From Marinomonas sp. UCMA 3892 (GTDB lineage: Bacteria > Pseudomonadota > Gammaproteobacteria > Pseudomonadales > Marinomonadaceae), in contig NZ_PTXN01000014.1 of NCBI RefSeq assembly GCF_012726345.1, forward strand, positions 85,351-149,350: a stretch of DNA of 64,000 nucleotides. Reading direction: 5' to 3'. Position 1 is the first letter of the stretch. Every line of letters starts with the position of its first letter. The notes below the pieces were generated by a model. The model was not told the DNA's origin, did no database searches, and saw nothing but the letters and a program-made list of their open reading frames with translations. Below, piece after piece: positions 55,965-64,000 of this stretch. The position numbers were made by a program, and so were the translations under genes.

Positions 55965-57153
55965 TGCGTGCAATCCTCCGTTTAATGTTCGCCTGAACAA
56001 CAAAGTGGTCAATGAATGGCGCAAACAAATTCGCAAACAGAATTGCCAACATCATACCTTCTGGATATGCAGGGTTAACAACACGAATCAATACAACCAT
56101 CAAACCAATCAAGGCACCATAGAACCACTTACCGCGATTCGTCATTGACGCAGATACTGGATCAGTCGCCATGTACATCATACCAAAGGCAAAACCACCC
56201 AATACTAGGTGCCAATACCAAGGCGTAGCGAACATAGGATTAGAGTCTGAACCAATTACATTAAACAATGCAGAAGTTAGAATCATACCTAACATAACAC
56301 CAGCAACGATCCGCCAAGCAGCAATACGCATGATTAACAATGCACAACCACCAATTAGAATCGCTAGAGTAGATGTTTCACCCATTGAACCTTGGATAAA
56401 GCCAAAGAAGGCATCAGACCAAGCAACAGTCAAACCTGGAACACCATCAGCAGCAAGCTGACTCAGTGCCGTCGCACCAGAGAAGCCATCTACCGCAGTC
56501 CAAACAGCATCACCAGACATTGACGCTGGGTAAGCAAAGAATAGGAATGCACGACCAGCCAAAGCAGGGTTAAGGAAGTTTTTACCTGTACCACCAAACA
56601 CCTCTTTCGCTAAGACAACACCAAAAGTGATACCTAGCGCTACTTGCCATAAAGGAACAGTGGCAGGTAGAGAAAGAGCGAATAGGATAGAAGTTACAAA
56701 GAAACCTTCGTTTACTTCGTGCTTACGCACAGAGGCAAACAAAACTTCCCAAAAGCCACCAACCACAAAGGTAACAAGGTATACAGGCAAAAAGTACATT
56801 GCACCGTAAATCATGTTGTCCCAAATGCTTGACGCATTGTAGCTAGTTAAACTTCCAATGATGGCATGGCGCCAAGAATCAGCAGGAGCAACACCCATTG
56901 CTTCCATTGCCGTATTCGCTTGCAGGCCGATATTATACATACCAAAAAACATAGCTGGGAATGTACACATCCACACCAAAATCATGATGCGCTTCATATC
57001 TACCGCATCGCGAACATGAGAGCCATTTTTGGTCACAGAACTTGGGCGATAAAAAATAGTATCTACAGCTTCGTAAAGCGCGTACCACTTTTCGTATTTT
57101 CCACCTGAGTGAAACTCAGGTTCTATTTTATCGAGTACTTTTCTAAGCCCCAT
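55957..57153 (-). CDS. nqrB: Na+-NQR subunit B
   Basis: The 398-residue membrane subunit has about ten helices and the FMN attachment site SGATALSQ. It also binds riboflavin and forms part of the sodium channel. The nqrA gene is three bases upstream. Confidence 0.97.
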   Translation of the reverse strand: MGLRKVLDKIEPEFHSGGKYEKWYALYEAVDTIFYRPSSVTKNGSHVRDAVDMKRIMILVWMCTFPAMFFGMYNIGLQANTAMEAMGVAPADSWRHAIIGSLTSYNASSIWDNMIYGAMYFLPVYLVTFVVGGFWEVLFASVRKHEVNEGFFVTSILFALSLPATVPLWQVALGITFGVVLAKEVFGGTGKNFLNPALAGRAFLFFAYPASMSGDAVWTAVDGFSGATALSQLAADGVPGLTVAWSDAFFGFIQGSMGETSTLAILIGGCALLIMRIAAWRIVAGVMLGMILTSALFNVIGSDSNPMFATPWYWHLVLGGFAFGMMYMATDPVSASMTNRGKWFYGALIGLMVVLIRVVNPAYPEGMMLAILFANLFAPFIDHFVVQANIKRRIARNG

Positions 57154-57156
57154 GAA

Positions 57157-58494
57157 TTAACCCTCTTTCTCTATTAGAGTTAGGCAATCCCGAAGGATCG
57201 GGCCATATTCGAACTTACCTGAGCAACTGTAAGTACACAAAGCCAAATCTTCATCATCCAACTCAAGTGCACCAAGCTTTTGAGCTTGCTCCGTATCATT
57301 CACAACCAACGCACGTAGCAATTGTGTTGGCAAAATATCAAGCGGCATAACGCGCTCAAAATTACCAAGAGGCAACATGGTACGATCACTACCGTTTGTA
57401 GTCGTTGTCATATCGAATGATTTCTTACCTGTCAGCTTGGACAAGAACACATTCATAATAGAGTGTTTTTCTACACCAGCACGAAGGTAATGCATCATTT
57501 GACGCTCGCGACCTTCAAGCAATACAGATACTTGATTGTGGTAGCGACCTAAATAAGCAAAAGGTCCAAACGCTTTACGTCCAGAAAGAACAGAGCCAGA
57601 AATCACTCGATTGTCGCCTTCAGACAACTCTCCAGCCAACAAATCATTTAAGCTGGCACCAACTTGAGTACGGACCAAGCGCGGCTTTTTAACCTGTGGA
57701 CCAGCCACAGAGATAACCCGCTCAACACTAAGCTCACCAGTAACAAAAAGTTTGCCGATAGCAACAACGTCTTGGTAATTAATAGACCAAACTGTCTTCT
57801 TATCATTAACTGGATCAAGAAAGTGAATATGCGTACCAGCAAGACCTGCAGGATGAACACCAGAGAATTCCTCAACTGTCACATCAGACGTTGTTGGAAT
57901 TTTTGCACCAGACGCTTTGCAAAGAAAAACCTTACCTTCAGTCAAACGAGTCAACACAGTAAGACCATCTGCAAATGCTTCCGCTTGATCTGCAAGCACA
58001 ACTTCAGGAGAAGCAGCGAGCGGATTAGTATCAATAGCGGTAACAAAAATTGAATTCGGCACTGAAGCAATTTCAGGCACTTTCGAAAACGGACGTGTAC
58101 GGAATGATGTCCATAATCCAGAATTAACCAGATTATCGACTACCTTACTGCGCTCTAAAGATTTCAGTTCAGAGCCAGAATAAGATGTGAAGGTTTCAGA
58201 TTCATCACCTTCAACACGAATAACAAGAGACTGAAAAACACGTCGTTCGCCACGATTTATTTCAATTACGGTTCCAGAAGCAGGAGCAGTATAATTAACA
58301 CCTTCCGTTTTCTTATCCGTAAAAATAATTTGACCTTTCTTGACCTTGTCCCCTTCCTTGACAAGCATGGTGGGTTTCATTCCATGAAAGTCTGGACCGA
58401 TCACAGCAACTGTTTTAGCAGCAGCAGCCGTCTCAATCACTTGATTGGGAGCACCTGAGATCGGTAGATCTAGGCCTTTTGTAATTTTATACAT
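57157..58494 (-). CDS. nqrA: Na+-NQR subunit A
   Basis: The 445-residue cytosolic-side subunit begins [18 protein letters not shown] and has the quinone-related [16 protein letters not shown] block. The start at 58494 matches family proteins. The longer frame upstream has no conserved residues. It is first in the nqrABCDEF operon. Confidence 0.96.
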   Translation of the reverse strand: MYKITKGLDLPISGAPNQVIETAAAAKTVAVIGPDFHGMKPTMLVKEGDKVKKGQIIFTDKKTEGVNYTAPASGTVIEINRGERRVFQSLVIRVEGDESETFTSYSGSELKSLERSKVVDNLVNSGLWTSFRTRPFSKVPEIASVPNSIFVTAIDTNPLAASPEVVLADQAEAFADGLTVLTRLTEGKVFLCKASGAKIPTTSDVTVEEFSGVHPAGLAGTHIHFLDPVNDKKTVWSINYQDVVAIGKLFVTGELSVERVISVAGPQVKKPRLVRTQVGASLNDLLAGELSEGDNRVISGSVLSGRKAFGPFAYLGRYHNQVSVLLEGRERQMMHYLRAGVEKHSIMNVFLSKLTGKKSFDMTTTTNGSDRTMLPLGNFERVMPLDILPTQLLRALVVNDTEQAQKLGALELDDEDLALCTYSCSGKFEYGPILRDCLTLIEKEG

Positions 58495-58938
58495 ATGTTC
58501 TGCCCAACAATAAATTGAACACAAAAAGCGCAATGCGTAATGTCCATACCCCCCTCCGGGAAAACATGCATGAACGAACAATCAATATTAAATTAATTGT
58601 AAAACGCAAACTCACTTCACCAAAAAACCGACGTATTATAAAGATCATTCCTCCCATTGACCAGCTTAGGAGAGCGTCTTTAAGCATCAACTTTTACTTA
58701 AAATGACAACAATGCACTCATTGCGCATTTTACAACCATAAAAAACACGTTTTTTTGTTGCTTAATTACATATTTGGACGGGACTTCTGGCTTAAATTTC
58801 ATTTAAATGAATAAAAATCCGTTAAGGCGATCCAAAACACCTTGCCGATCCGTATTTTTAGTCTGTTGCCATACTAGATTGAAAACGACACAATATCGCC
58901 TAATAAATGAATAGGCTCAAAAACACGGAAGCACAACT
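58495..58938. other. Divergent control region between nqrA and folX
   Basis: I see no gene in these 444 bases. An open frame at 58515-58706 has no ribosome-binding site or domain. The length suggests a long nqr leader or separate promoters. I found no known riboswitch pattern, including an FMN element. Confidence 0.5.
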
Positions 58939-59307
58939 ATGATCAAGCCAGAAGCTCAAATTCATATTAAAAATTTACGTTTGCGAACTTATATTGGATT
59001 CAATGAATCTGAAAAACAAAACAAACAAGATGTTGTTATTAACGCTTGGATACACTATCCAGCCTCTCAAGCATACGACACAGATAACGTTGACAATGCG
59101 GTCAACTACCGAACTATTTGCAAAGAAATGATAGCTCACACAGAGAACAATCGCTTTTTGTTGCTTGAAAAACTTACTGCAGACTTACTAGAACTGTGCA
59201 TGACACCAAGTCATGTAACTTATGCCAAAGTAGAAGTTGCAAAACCACACGCCTTACGTTTTGCAGATTCAGTATCTTTGACGTTATCCGCCACTAGAGA
59301 ACAATAA
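58939..59307 (+). CDS. folX: Dihydroneopterin triphosphate 2'-epimerase FolX
   Basis: The 122-residue protein is of the FolB/FolX fold. The IKNLRLRTYIGFNESEK opening and LLLEKLTADLLE segment match FolX more than FolB. It epimerises dihydroneopterin triphosphate. The mfd gene starts eight bases downstream. Confidence 0.88.
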   Translation: MIKPEAQIHIKNLRLRTYIGFNESEKQNKQDVVINAWIHYPASQAYDTDNVDNAVNYRTICKEMIAHTENNRFLLLEKLTADLLELCMTPSHVTYAKVEVAKPHALRFADSVSLTLSATREQ

Positions 59308-59314
59308 GCCCAAC

Positions 59315-62300
59315 ATGTCAGAAACCGTATCAATCACACTAAAACCAGGCTTCAAGAATTTAATTAATGGCCTAGACGGCAGCAGAAAAGCATTACAGCT
59401 GTTAGCAATAGCCTCTCAACACAAACTGCCAACTCTTTACATGGCCAATACTGTTGCCGAATTAAATGAGCTTGAAGATGAAATACAGTTTCTAAATCAA
59501 AACAAAAGAGAAATATTGAGGTTTAGCGATTGGGAGACATTACCATACGATGCCTTTTCACCTCACCAAGACATTATTTCTCAGCGTTTAGAAACACTAG
59601 CTAAACTAACAGAAACTAAAAACCCCATTGTTCTTACAACAGTTGCCTCTTGTTTAACACGCCTTTGCCCAACGCAGCACCTTGATACCCAACGCTTTCA
59701 TTTAGAAGAAGGCCAAGAACTTCCCCTTGAGCAACTTTCCAGAAAGCTTTCCAATGCCGGCTACTTAAATGTTGAAAATGTCCATGAGCATGGTGAATAC
59801 GCTATTCGCGGCGCTTTGATGGATGTTTTTCCTATGGGCGCAGAAAACCCAATTAGAATAGATTGGTTCGATAACGAAATTGAATCCATTAGATGGTTTG
59901 ACTCGGAAACACAGCGCAGCATCAGCAAAGTAACAGAAATAAAAATGCTTCCCGCAAAAGAGTTTCCAACCACCCCTCAAGGGATTCAACAATTTCGTCA
60001 AGCTTTTAGAGAGCGCTTTGAAACAAACCCTCTTTCCAGCCCAATTTATCAAGATATCTCAAGCGGAATCATCCCAGCTGGTATCGAATATTATTTACCG
60101 CTATTTTTCGAACAAACCGCCAGCGTTTTTGACTACCTACCAAGCGACACTCTAATCATTAGATCGGATACTTTTAACGATCAGTTAGCCAGCATCCAGC
60201 TTGATTTTCGTAGCCGTCATGAATCCCTAAATTACAACATCGAGCGCCCTATTTTAAAGCCCGATGAAATTTGTCTACGTGAAGATGAGCTCTTTGCAAA
60301 GCTCAATCAATATACCAACATCATCTTTTCTACCACAGGTGAGCACCCAGCATACCAAGCACTTGATACAGTTAAAATTGACTCTAAAGCCGCTCACCCC
60401 CTTGGCAAGCTGCAAAACTTCTTAGCCAATACAAGCGCTAGAGTCTTAATCGTCGCCGAGTCTGCAGGTCGTCGAGAAGCGCTGCTTGAATTACTAAAGA
60501 AACACAACATAAAACCTAAACAAGTTGATGGCTGGGAAGCCTTCAGTAAATCCACAAAGACACTTGCCATCACAGAAGGCAATATCGGTCGTGGCTTTAT
60601 TATCAATAATGAATTAGCTCTCATTCCTGAAAGCGAAATACTCGGCGAACGCGTTTCACAACACCGTCGACGCAACAAACAAAATAACATCAGTGAAGAT
60701 GCCATTATCCGCAACCTCACGGAGCTAAGATTAAACGCTCCAGTTGTCCACATTGATCATGGAGTTGGGCGTTATCTTGGGCTAACTAATTTAGAAATAG
60801 ATGGTCAAGAAACCGAACTTCTTACCCTAGGTTATGCCAATGATGCCAAACTGTATGTCCCTGTTTCCTCATTACAATTAATTTCTCGCTATACCGGTGC
60901 CGATGAGGATACAGCTCCACTACACAAACTAGGTACAGACAAGTGGAGTGCAGCCAAACAAAAAGCGGCAGAGAAAGCCCGCGATACCGCCGCTGAATTG
61001 CTAGAAATTTACGCAAAACGTGAGGCCAGAGTAGGACACGCTTTCGCTAAACCCGATGACCAATACGAACTCTTTTCAGCTGGTTTCCCATTCGAAGAAA
61101 CACCTGACCAACAAATGGCGATTGATGCGGTCATGGCCGATATGTCCGCTAAAAAACCTATGGACCGATTAGTTTGTGGCGATGTAGGTTTTGGTAAAAC
61201 AGAAGTGGCCATGCGAGCGGCTTTTCTTGCTGTGCAAGATGGTAAACAAGTGGCAGTATTAGTTCCCACCACCCTACTAGCCCAACAACATTATGAAAAT
61301 TTCTGCGATCGTTTTGCTGATTGGCCTGTAGAAATTGAACTCTTGTCACGATTCCGCTCTGGCAAACAATCCAACACATCTATTGACCGCTTAGAGTCTG
61401 GCAAAGCAGACATAGTCGTTGGGACTCATAAGCTCATACAAAGTGACATCAAGTTTGCCAACTTAGGTCTAGTAATCATTGACGAAGAACACCGCTTTGG
61501 CGTCAAACAAAAAGAACAGTTCAAAGCCTTGCGAGCAGAGGTGGATATTTTAACCCTCACCGCAACCCCTATCCCTCGTACATTAAATATGTCTTTGTCT
61601 GGTATTCGCGATTTATCCATTATCGCCACACCGCCTGCCAAACGCCTGTCAGTGAAAACCTTCGTAAAACAAAAAGACGACCACCAAACAAAAGAAGCCA
61701 TCTTGCGAGAACTTCACCGTGGCGGCCAAGTGTATTATTTGCATAACGAAGTACAAACCATTCAAAAAACGGCTGAGGAACTGGAAGAACTCATTCCTGA
61801 GGCACGTGTTATCGTTGGCCATGGACAGATGCGTGAAAGAGAGCTAGAACAAGTCATGTCTGACTTTTACCACAAAAGAGCTAACGTACTCGTCTGTTCT
61901 ACCATTATAGAAACAGGTATCGACATACCAAACGCCAACACCATCATTATTGAACGAGCCGATAAATTTGGCTTAGCCCAACTCCATCAATTACGTGGTC
62001 GAGTTGGTCGCTCTCACCATCAAGCCTATGCATATCTATTAACCCCAAATGATCGTAAAGTCACGGGCGACGCAGAAAAACGCTTAGAAGCTATTACACT
62101 GGCAGACACGCTTGGTGCGGGATTCACATTAGCAACTCACGATTTAGAAATCCGCGGCACCGGCGAATTATTAGGCGACGGCCAAAGTGGTCACATTGAG
62201 CATGTAGGCTTCTCTCTCTTCATGGACATGCTAGACAGAGCAGTAAAATCCCTGAAAAACGGCGAATCTCCTGACATAGACATTACATCTCCGGCGCAAA

Positions 62301-62728
62301 CCGAAGTAAACTTACGAGTACCTGCACTCATTCCAGAAGATTATTTAGGTGATGTACATTCACGTTTGATTCTGTATAAACGTATTGCCAGCGCAAAAAA
62401 CAGCGAAGAACTAAAAGATCTTCAAGTAGAAATGATTGACCGCTTTGGACTACTGCCTGACGCAACGAAAAATCTATTCCGTCAAACAGAACTGAAACTC
62501 AAAGCAGAAAGCCTTGGGATTAATAAAATTGAGGCCAATGCAAAAGAAGGTAAGATTTTCTTCAACAGTAAAACACCGGTCGACCCTATGAAGCTTATTC
62601 GACTAATCCAGACAAAACCCGACACTTACAAACTGGTTGGCTCTGATACATTGAAATTTTTAGCTCCAATGAACAGCGCAGAAGAGCGTTTCCAACAAAC
62701 AACAATGACTTTGGAATTATTACATTGA
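59315..62728 (+). CDS. mfd: Transcription-repair coupling factor Mfd
   Basis: The 1137-residue DNA translocase displaces stalled RNA polymerase and recruits UvrA. It has a UvrB-like N-terminal module (LPYDAFSPHQD), the RNA polymerase interaction domain (HIDHGVGRYLGL), motor motifs GDVGFGKTE and DEEHRFG, a RecG-like RGRVGRS segment and a C-terminal TRCF domain. The length is normal. The last bases overlap the CsiV-like gene. Confidence 0.97.
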   Translation: MSETVSITLKPGFKNLINGLDGSRKALQLLAIASQHKLPTLYMANTVAELNELEDEIQFLNQNKREILRFSDWETLPYDAFSPHQDIISQRLETLAKLTETKNPIVLTTVASCLTRLCPTQHLDTQRFHLEEGQELPLEQLSRKLSNAGYLNVENVHEHGEYAIRGALMDVFPMGAENPIRIDWFDNEIESIRWFDSETQRSISKVTEIKMLPAKEFPTTPQGIQQFRQAFRERFETNPLSSPIYQDISSGIIPAGIEYYLPLFFEQTASVFDYLPSDTLIIRSDTFNDQLASIQLDFRSRHESLNYNIERPILKPDEICLREDELFAKLNQYTNIIFSTTGEHPAYQALDTVKIDSKAAHPLGKLQNFLANTSARVLIVAESAGRREALLELLKKHNIKPKQVDGWEAFSKSTKTLAITEGNIGRGFIINNELALIPESEILGERVSQHRRRNKQNNISEDAIIRNLTELRLNAPVVHIDHGVGRYLGLTNLEIDGQETELLTLGYANDAKLYVPVSSLQLISRYTGADEDTAPLHKLGTDKWSAAKQKAAEKARDTAAELLEIYAKREARVGHAFAKPDDQYELFSAGFPFEETPDQQMAIDAVMADMSAKKPMDRLVCGDVGFGKTEVAMRAAFLAVQDGKQVAVLVPTTLLAQQHYENFCDRFADWPVEIELLSRFRSGKQSNTSIDRLESGKADIVVGTHKLIQSDIKFANLGLVIIDEEHRFGVKQKEQFKALRAEVDILTLTATPIPRTLNMSLSGIRDLSIIATPPAKRLSVKTFVKQKDDHQTKEAILRELHRGGQVYYLHNEVQTIQKTAEELEELIPEARVIVGHGQMRERELEQVMSDFYHKRANVLVCSTIIETGIDIPNANTIIIERADKFGLAQLHQLRGRVGRSHHQAYAYLLTPNDRKVTGDAEKRLEAITLADTLGAGFTLATHDLEIRGTGELLGDGQSGHIEHVGFSLFMDMLDRAVKSLKNGESPDIDITSPAQTEVNLRVPALIPEDYLGDVHSRLILYKRIASAKNSEELKDLQVEMIDRFGLLPDATKNLFRQTELKLKAESLGINKIEANAKEGKIFFNSKTPVDPMKLIRLIQTKPDTYKLVGSDTLKFLAPMNSAEERFQQTTMTLELLH

Positions 62729-63492
62729 AACCCTTGATTGTTATTTTTTTATCCTTAGCTTTACTAAACACTCAACTCTTTGCTGAAGACGGCGAAATTA
62801 ATCCTGACACTGCCAGAGCATACGAAGCCTATATGGTGACATTCCAATGGCCAGATGCCCTAACTAGCGAGCAAGTAAATTACAAAAGCATTCTTTCGAC
62901 AGACAACCTTATTCGCCTAACAGGTGATGAAAAAAGCACTGATAACAATGCGCAACCCACACCTTTCGGAAACGTCGAAGCAAGGTTAGGTAAAAACGTC
63001 ACTATATTAGCAAACAAAAAATGGACTCTAATTTTCAGATACCCTGGAGACACCATCAGAAAATCATTCTATAGCGAACAAGAAAAAGATGGCTATCCGG
63101 AACTAACTGGCAACATAGCCATTAAACTTGGGCGCTACTTAGAGTCAGACATCCAATATAAACACTACCTGTTTGACAGTTTCACTCAACCTGACCCCAT
63201 TCAAAGCAACGAACAAACTGGAACCTCTTCAATATTTGCACAAGTAAAGAGTCAACCTGAATTCAAGGCATACGAGCCTGCATTAGTATTAAAGCTAAAT
63301 CAAAGCAATAAAACAGCCAGCAAAAAAGTGAACTACCTAGATCACCCCACAATTGGCACATTAATATATTTCGAGCCCATTGAGCTAGAAGACGCAATAG
63401 AGAAAATTGCAACACTATCAGTAGCACCAGAAACAGGGAAAAGCCTAACTTACGATTCTCTGCACAGCACAAACGAACTGACAAACAAATAG
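62725..63492 (+). CDS. CsiV-like envelope protein
   Basis: The 255-residue protein has a cleavable signal (LIVIFLSLALLNTQLFA before EDG) and a beta-rich body resembling CsiV, a peptidoglycan-binding protein often next to mfd in pseudomonads and relatives. The start is a TTG overlapping the mfd stop by four bases. No ATG with a ribosome-binding site is near. Confidence 0.78.
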   Translation: MKPLIVIFLSLALLNTQLFAEDGEINPDTARAYEAYMVTFQWPDALTSEQVNYKSILSTDNLIRLTGDEKSTDNNAQPTPFGNVEARLGKNVTILANKKWTLIFRYPGDTIRKSFYSEQEKDGYPELTGNIAIKLGRYLESDIQYKHYLFDSFTQPDPIQSNEQTGTSSIFAQVKSQPEFKAYEPALVLKLNQSNKTASKKVNYLDHPTIGTLIYFEPIELEDAIEKIATLSVAPETGKSLTYDSLHSTNELTNK

Positions 63493-63507
63493 AACAGTAA
63501 GCAACAC

Positions 63508-64000
63508 ATCGAGTAGGGTGAGGCGTTGCCGCCTCATCCCTCTCACAGAACCGTACGTACGGACCTCGTATACGGCTCATGCAAACTTCCATTCAGTATA
63601 AACACTGAACACATACCCCGTTCTCACTTCTTCAAGATTCACCAAACCTTGCTCATCGAACCATTTGTTTGGCATCGCGTGGCTGGCTAATGGACTCGCT
63701 GCATTTCTCCAACTGGTCATCGAGATGTACTTAAACGGCGGCTTGTAGCCCAGTTGCTTGAGCCTTCGATGCAGCCGTTTAGGTTTCTTCCATAATTTTA
63801 GTTGAGCACTGCGAAGCCGTCTCCTTAACCATTGGGCGATTTTCTTGAATTCACCACTCGCATTGGCAATCCTGAAGTACTGTCTGAACCCTCTTAATAG
63901 CGGATTCAGCTGTTTGATCACATCACTCAACGGTTTACCGCCGTTTCGTTTCGTCATCTGCTTAAGCCGTTGTTTGAACAAGTCCAGTTTCTTGGTTTGG
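63508..64000 (-). mobile_element. Group II intron, 3' part (runs off the window)
   Basis: On the minus strand the maturase gene is followed by a domain V-like hairpin (GAGCCGTATACGAGG ... GTACGTACGGTTC) and a domain VI stem (GATGAGGCG/CGCCTCACCC). The sequence ends in CTCGAT at 63508, a typical 3' splice boundary. The 5' end is beyond 64000. Confidence 0.85.
63577..64000 (-). CDS. Group II intron maturase, C-terminal part (partial)
   Basis: The reading frame is open to the window edge, so this is the 3' end of the intron-encoded protein. Visible is the maturase domain: LNPLLRGFRQYFRIAN, the WLRRRLR helix and KLWKKPKRLHRRLKQLGY. Reverse transcriptase motifs would lie further upstream, outside the window. 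Confidence 0.88.
   Translation of the reverse strand, partial: QTKKLDLFKQRLKQMTKRNGGKPLSDVIKQLNPLLRGFRQYFRIANASGEFKKIAQWLRRRLRSAQLKLWKKPKRLHRRLKQLGYKPPFKYISMTSWRNAASPLASHAMPNKWFDEQGLVNLEEVRTGYVFSVYTEWKFA

Noticed and set aside
58515..58706. Open frame in the nqrA-folX gap
   Set aside because: No ribosome-binding site or conserved residues. It lies in the likely divergent control region.
58495..58938. FMN riboswitch upstream of nqrA
   Set aside because: The characteristic RFN-element blocks are not found on either strand.

Overview
The window looks like chromosome of a marine gammaproteobacterium in the Oceanospirillales, most likely Marinomonas or a close relative. This rests on the AT-leaning base composition, a complete Na+-NQR operon, and the gene order tig-clpP-clpX-lon-hupB-ppiD. 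DUF3549, DUF1853, DUF2835 and YqcC-type housekeeping hypotheticals and a D-mannose isomerase/ROK pair fit the same picture. The genus is inferred from gene content, not from a database match.

Layout. 0.4-4.5 kb: a two-component system (substrate-binding-domain sensor kinase plus NtrC-type activator) and a Cof-type HAD phosphatase. 4.6-10 kb: a tiny membrane peptide, a TyrR-like regulator, a ROK repressor divergent from an AGE-family sugar isomerase, and a LysR regulator. 10-16.1 kb: carbonic anhydrase, rRNA methyltransferase RlmA, a GGDEF-EAL protein and three conserved hypotheticals. 16.4-24.5 kb: about twelve small gene cassettes, all on the minus strand, each followed by an attC-like site and with no integrase in the window. 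This is a CALIN (cluster of attC sites lacking an integrase) or the distal part of a chromosomal integron, and it is the main accessory region. Its contents include an SDR, a nitrilase-family amidase, a C39/papain-like protein, a VOC protein, DUF1993, DUF6624 and NIPSNAP proteins, and a two-gene cassette with a membrane-anchored nucleotidyltransferase. 24.5-26.2 kb: repeat-rich DNA around a ParE-type toxin-antitoxin pair whose toxin is frameshifted.

26.4-31.1 kb: purU, rlmKL, pyrD and DUF2835. 31.2-31.4 kb: a MITE-like repeat. 31.4-38.5 kb: a tightly overlapping MoxR-DUF58-DUF4381-VWA-VWA/TPR-BatD operon (Bat type), then a Dyp-type peroxidase. 39.5-48 kb: the protein quality control cluster ppiD, tRNA-Asp, hupB, lon, clpX, clpP, tig and tRNA-Arg. 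48.3-49.8 kb: YihY-family membrane protein and hypoxanthine phosphoribosyltransferase. 49.9-58.5 kb: sthA, nqrM, apbE and nqrFEDCBA, a coherent respiratory module: ApbE attaches FMN to NqrB and NqrC, NqrM is a maturation factor, and SthA balances NADH and NADPH. 58.9-63.5 kb: folX, mfd and a CsiV-like gene. The window ends inside a minus-strand group II intron (domains V/VI and the C-terminus of its maturase).

No rRNA, CRISPR array or prophage was seen. Starts were reassigned where a Shine-Dalgarno sequence clearly favoured an internal codon.
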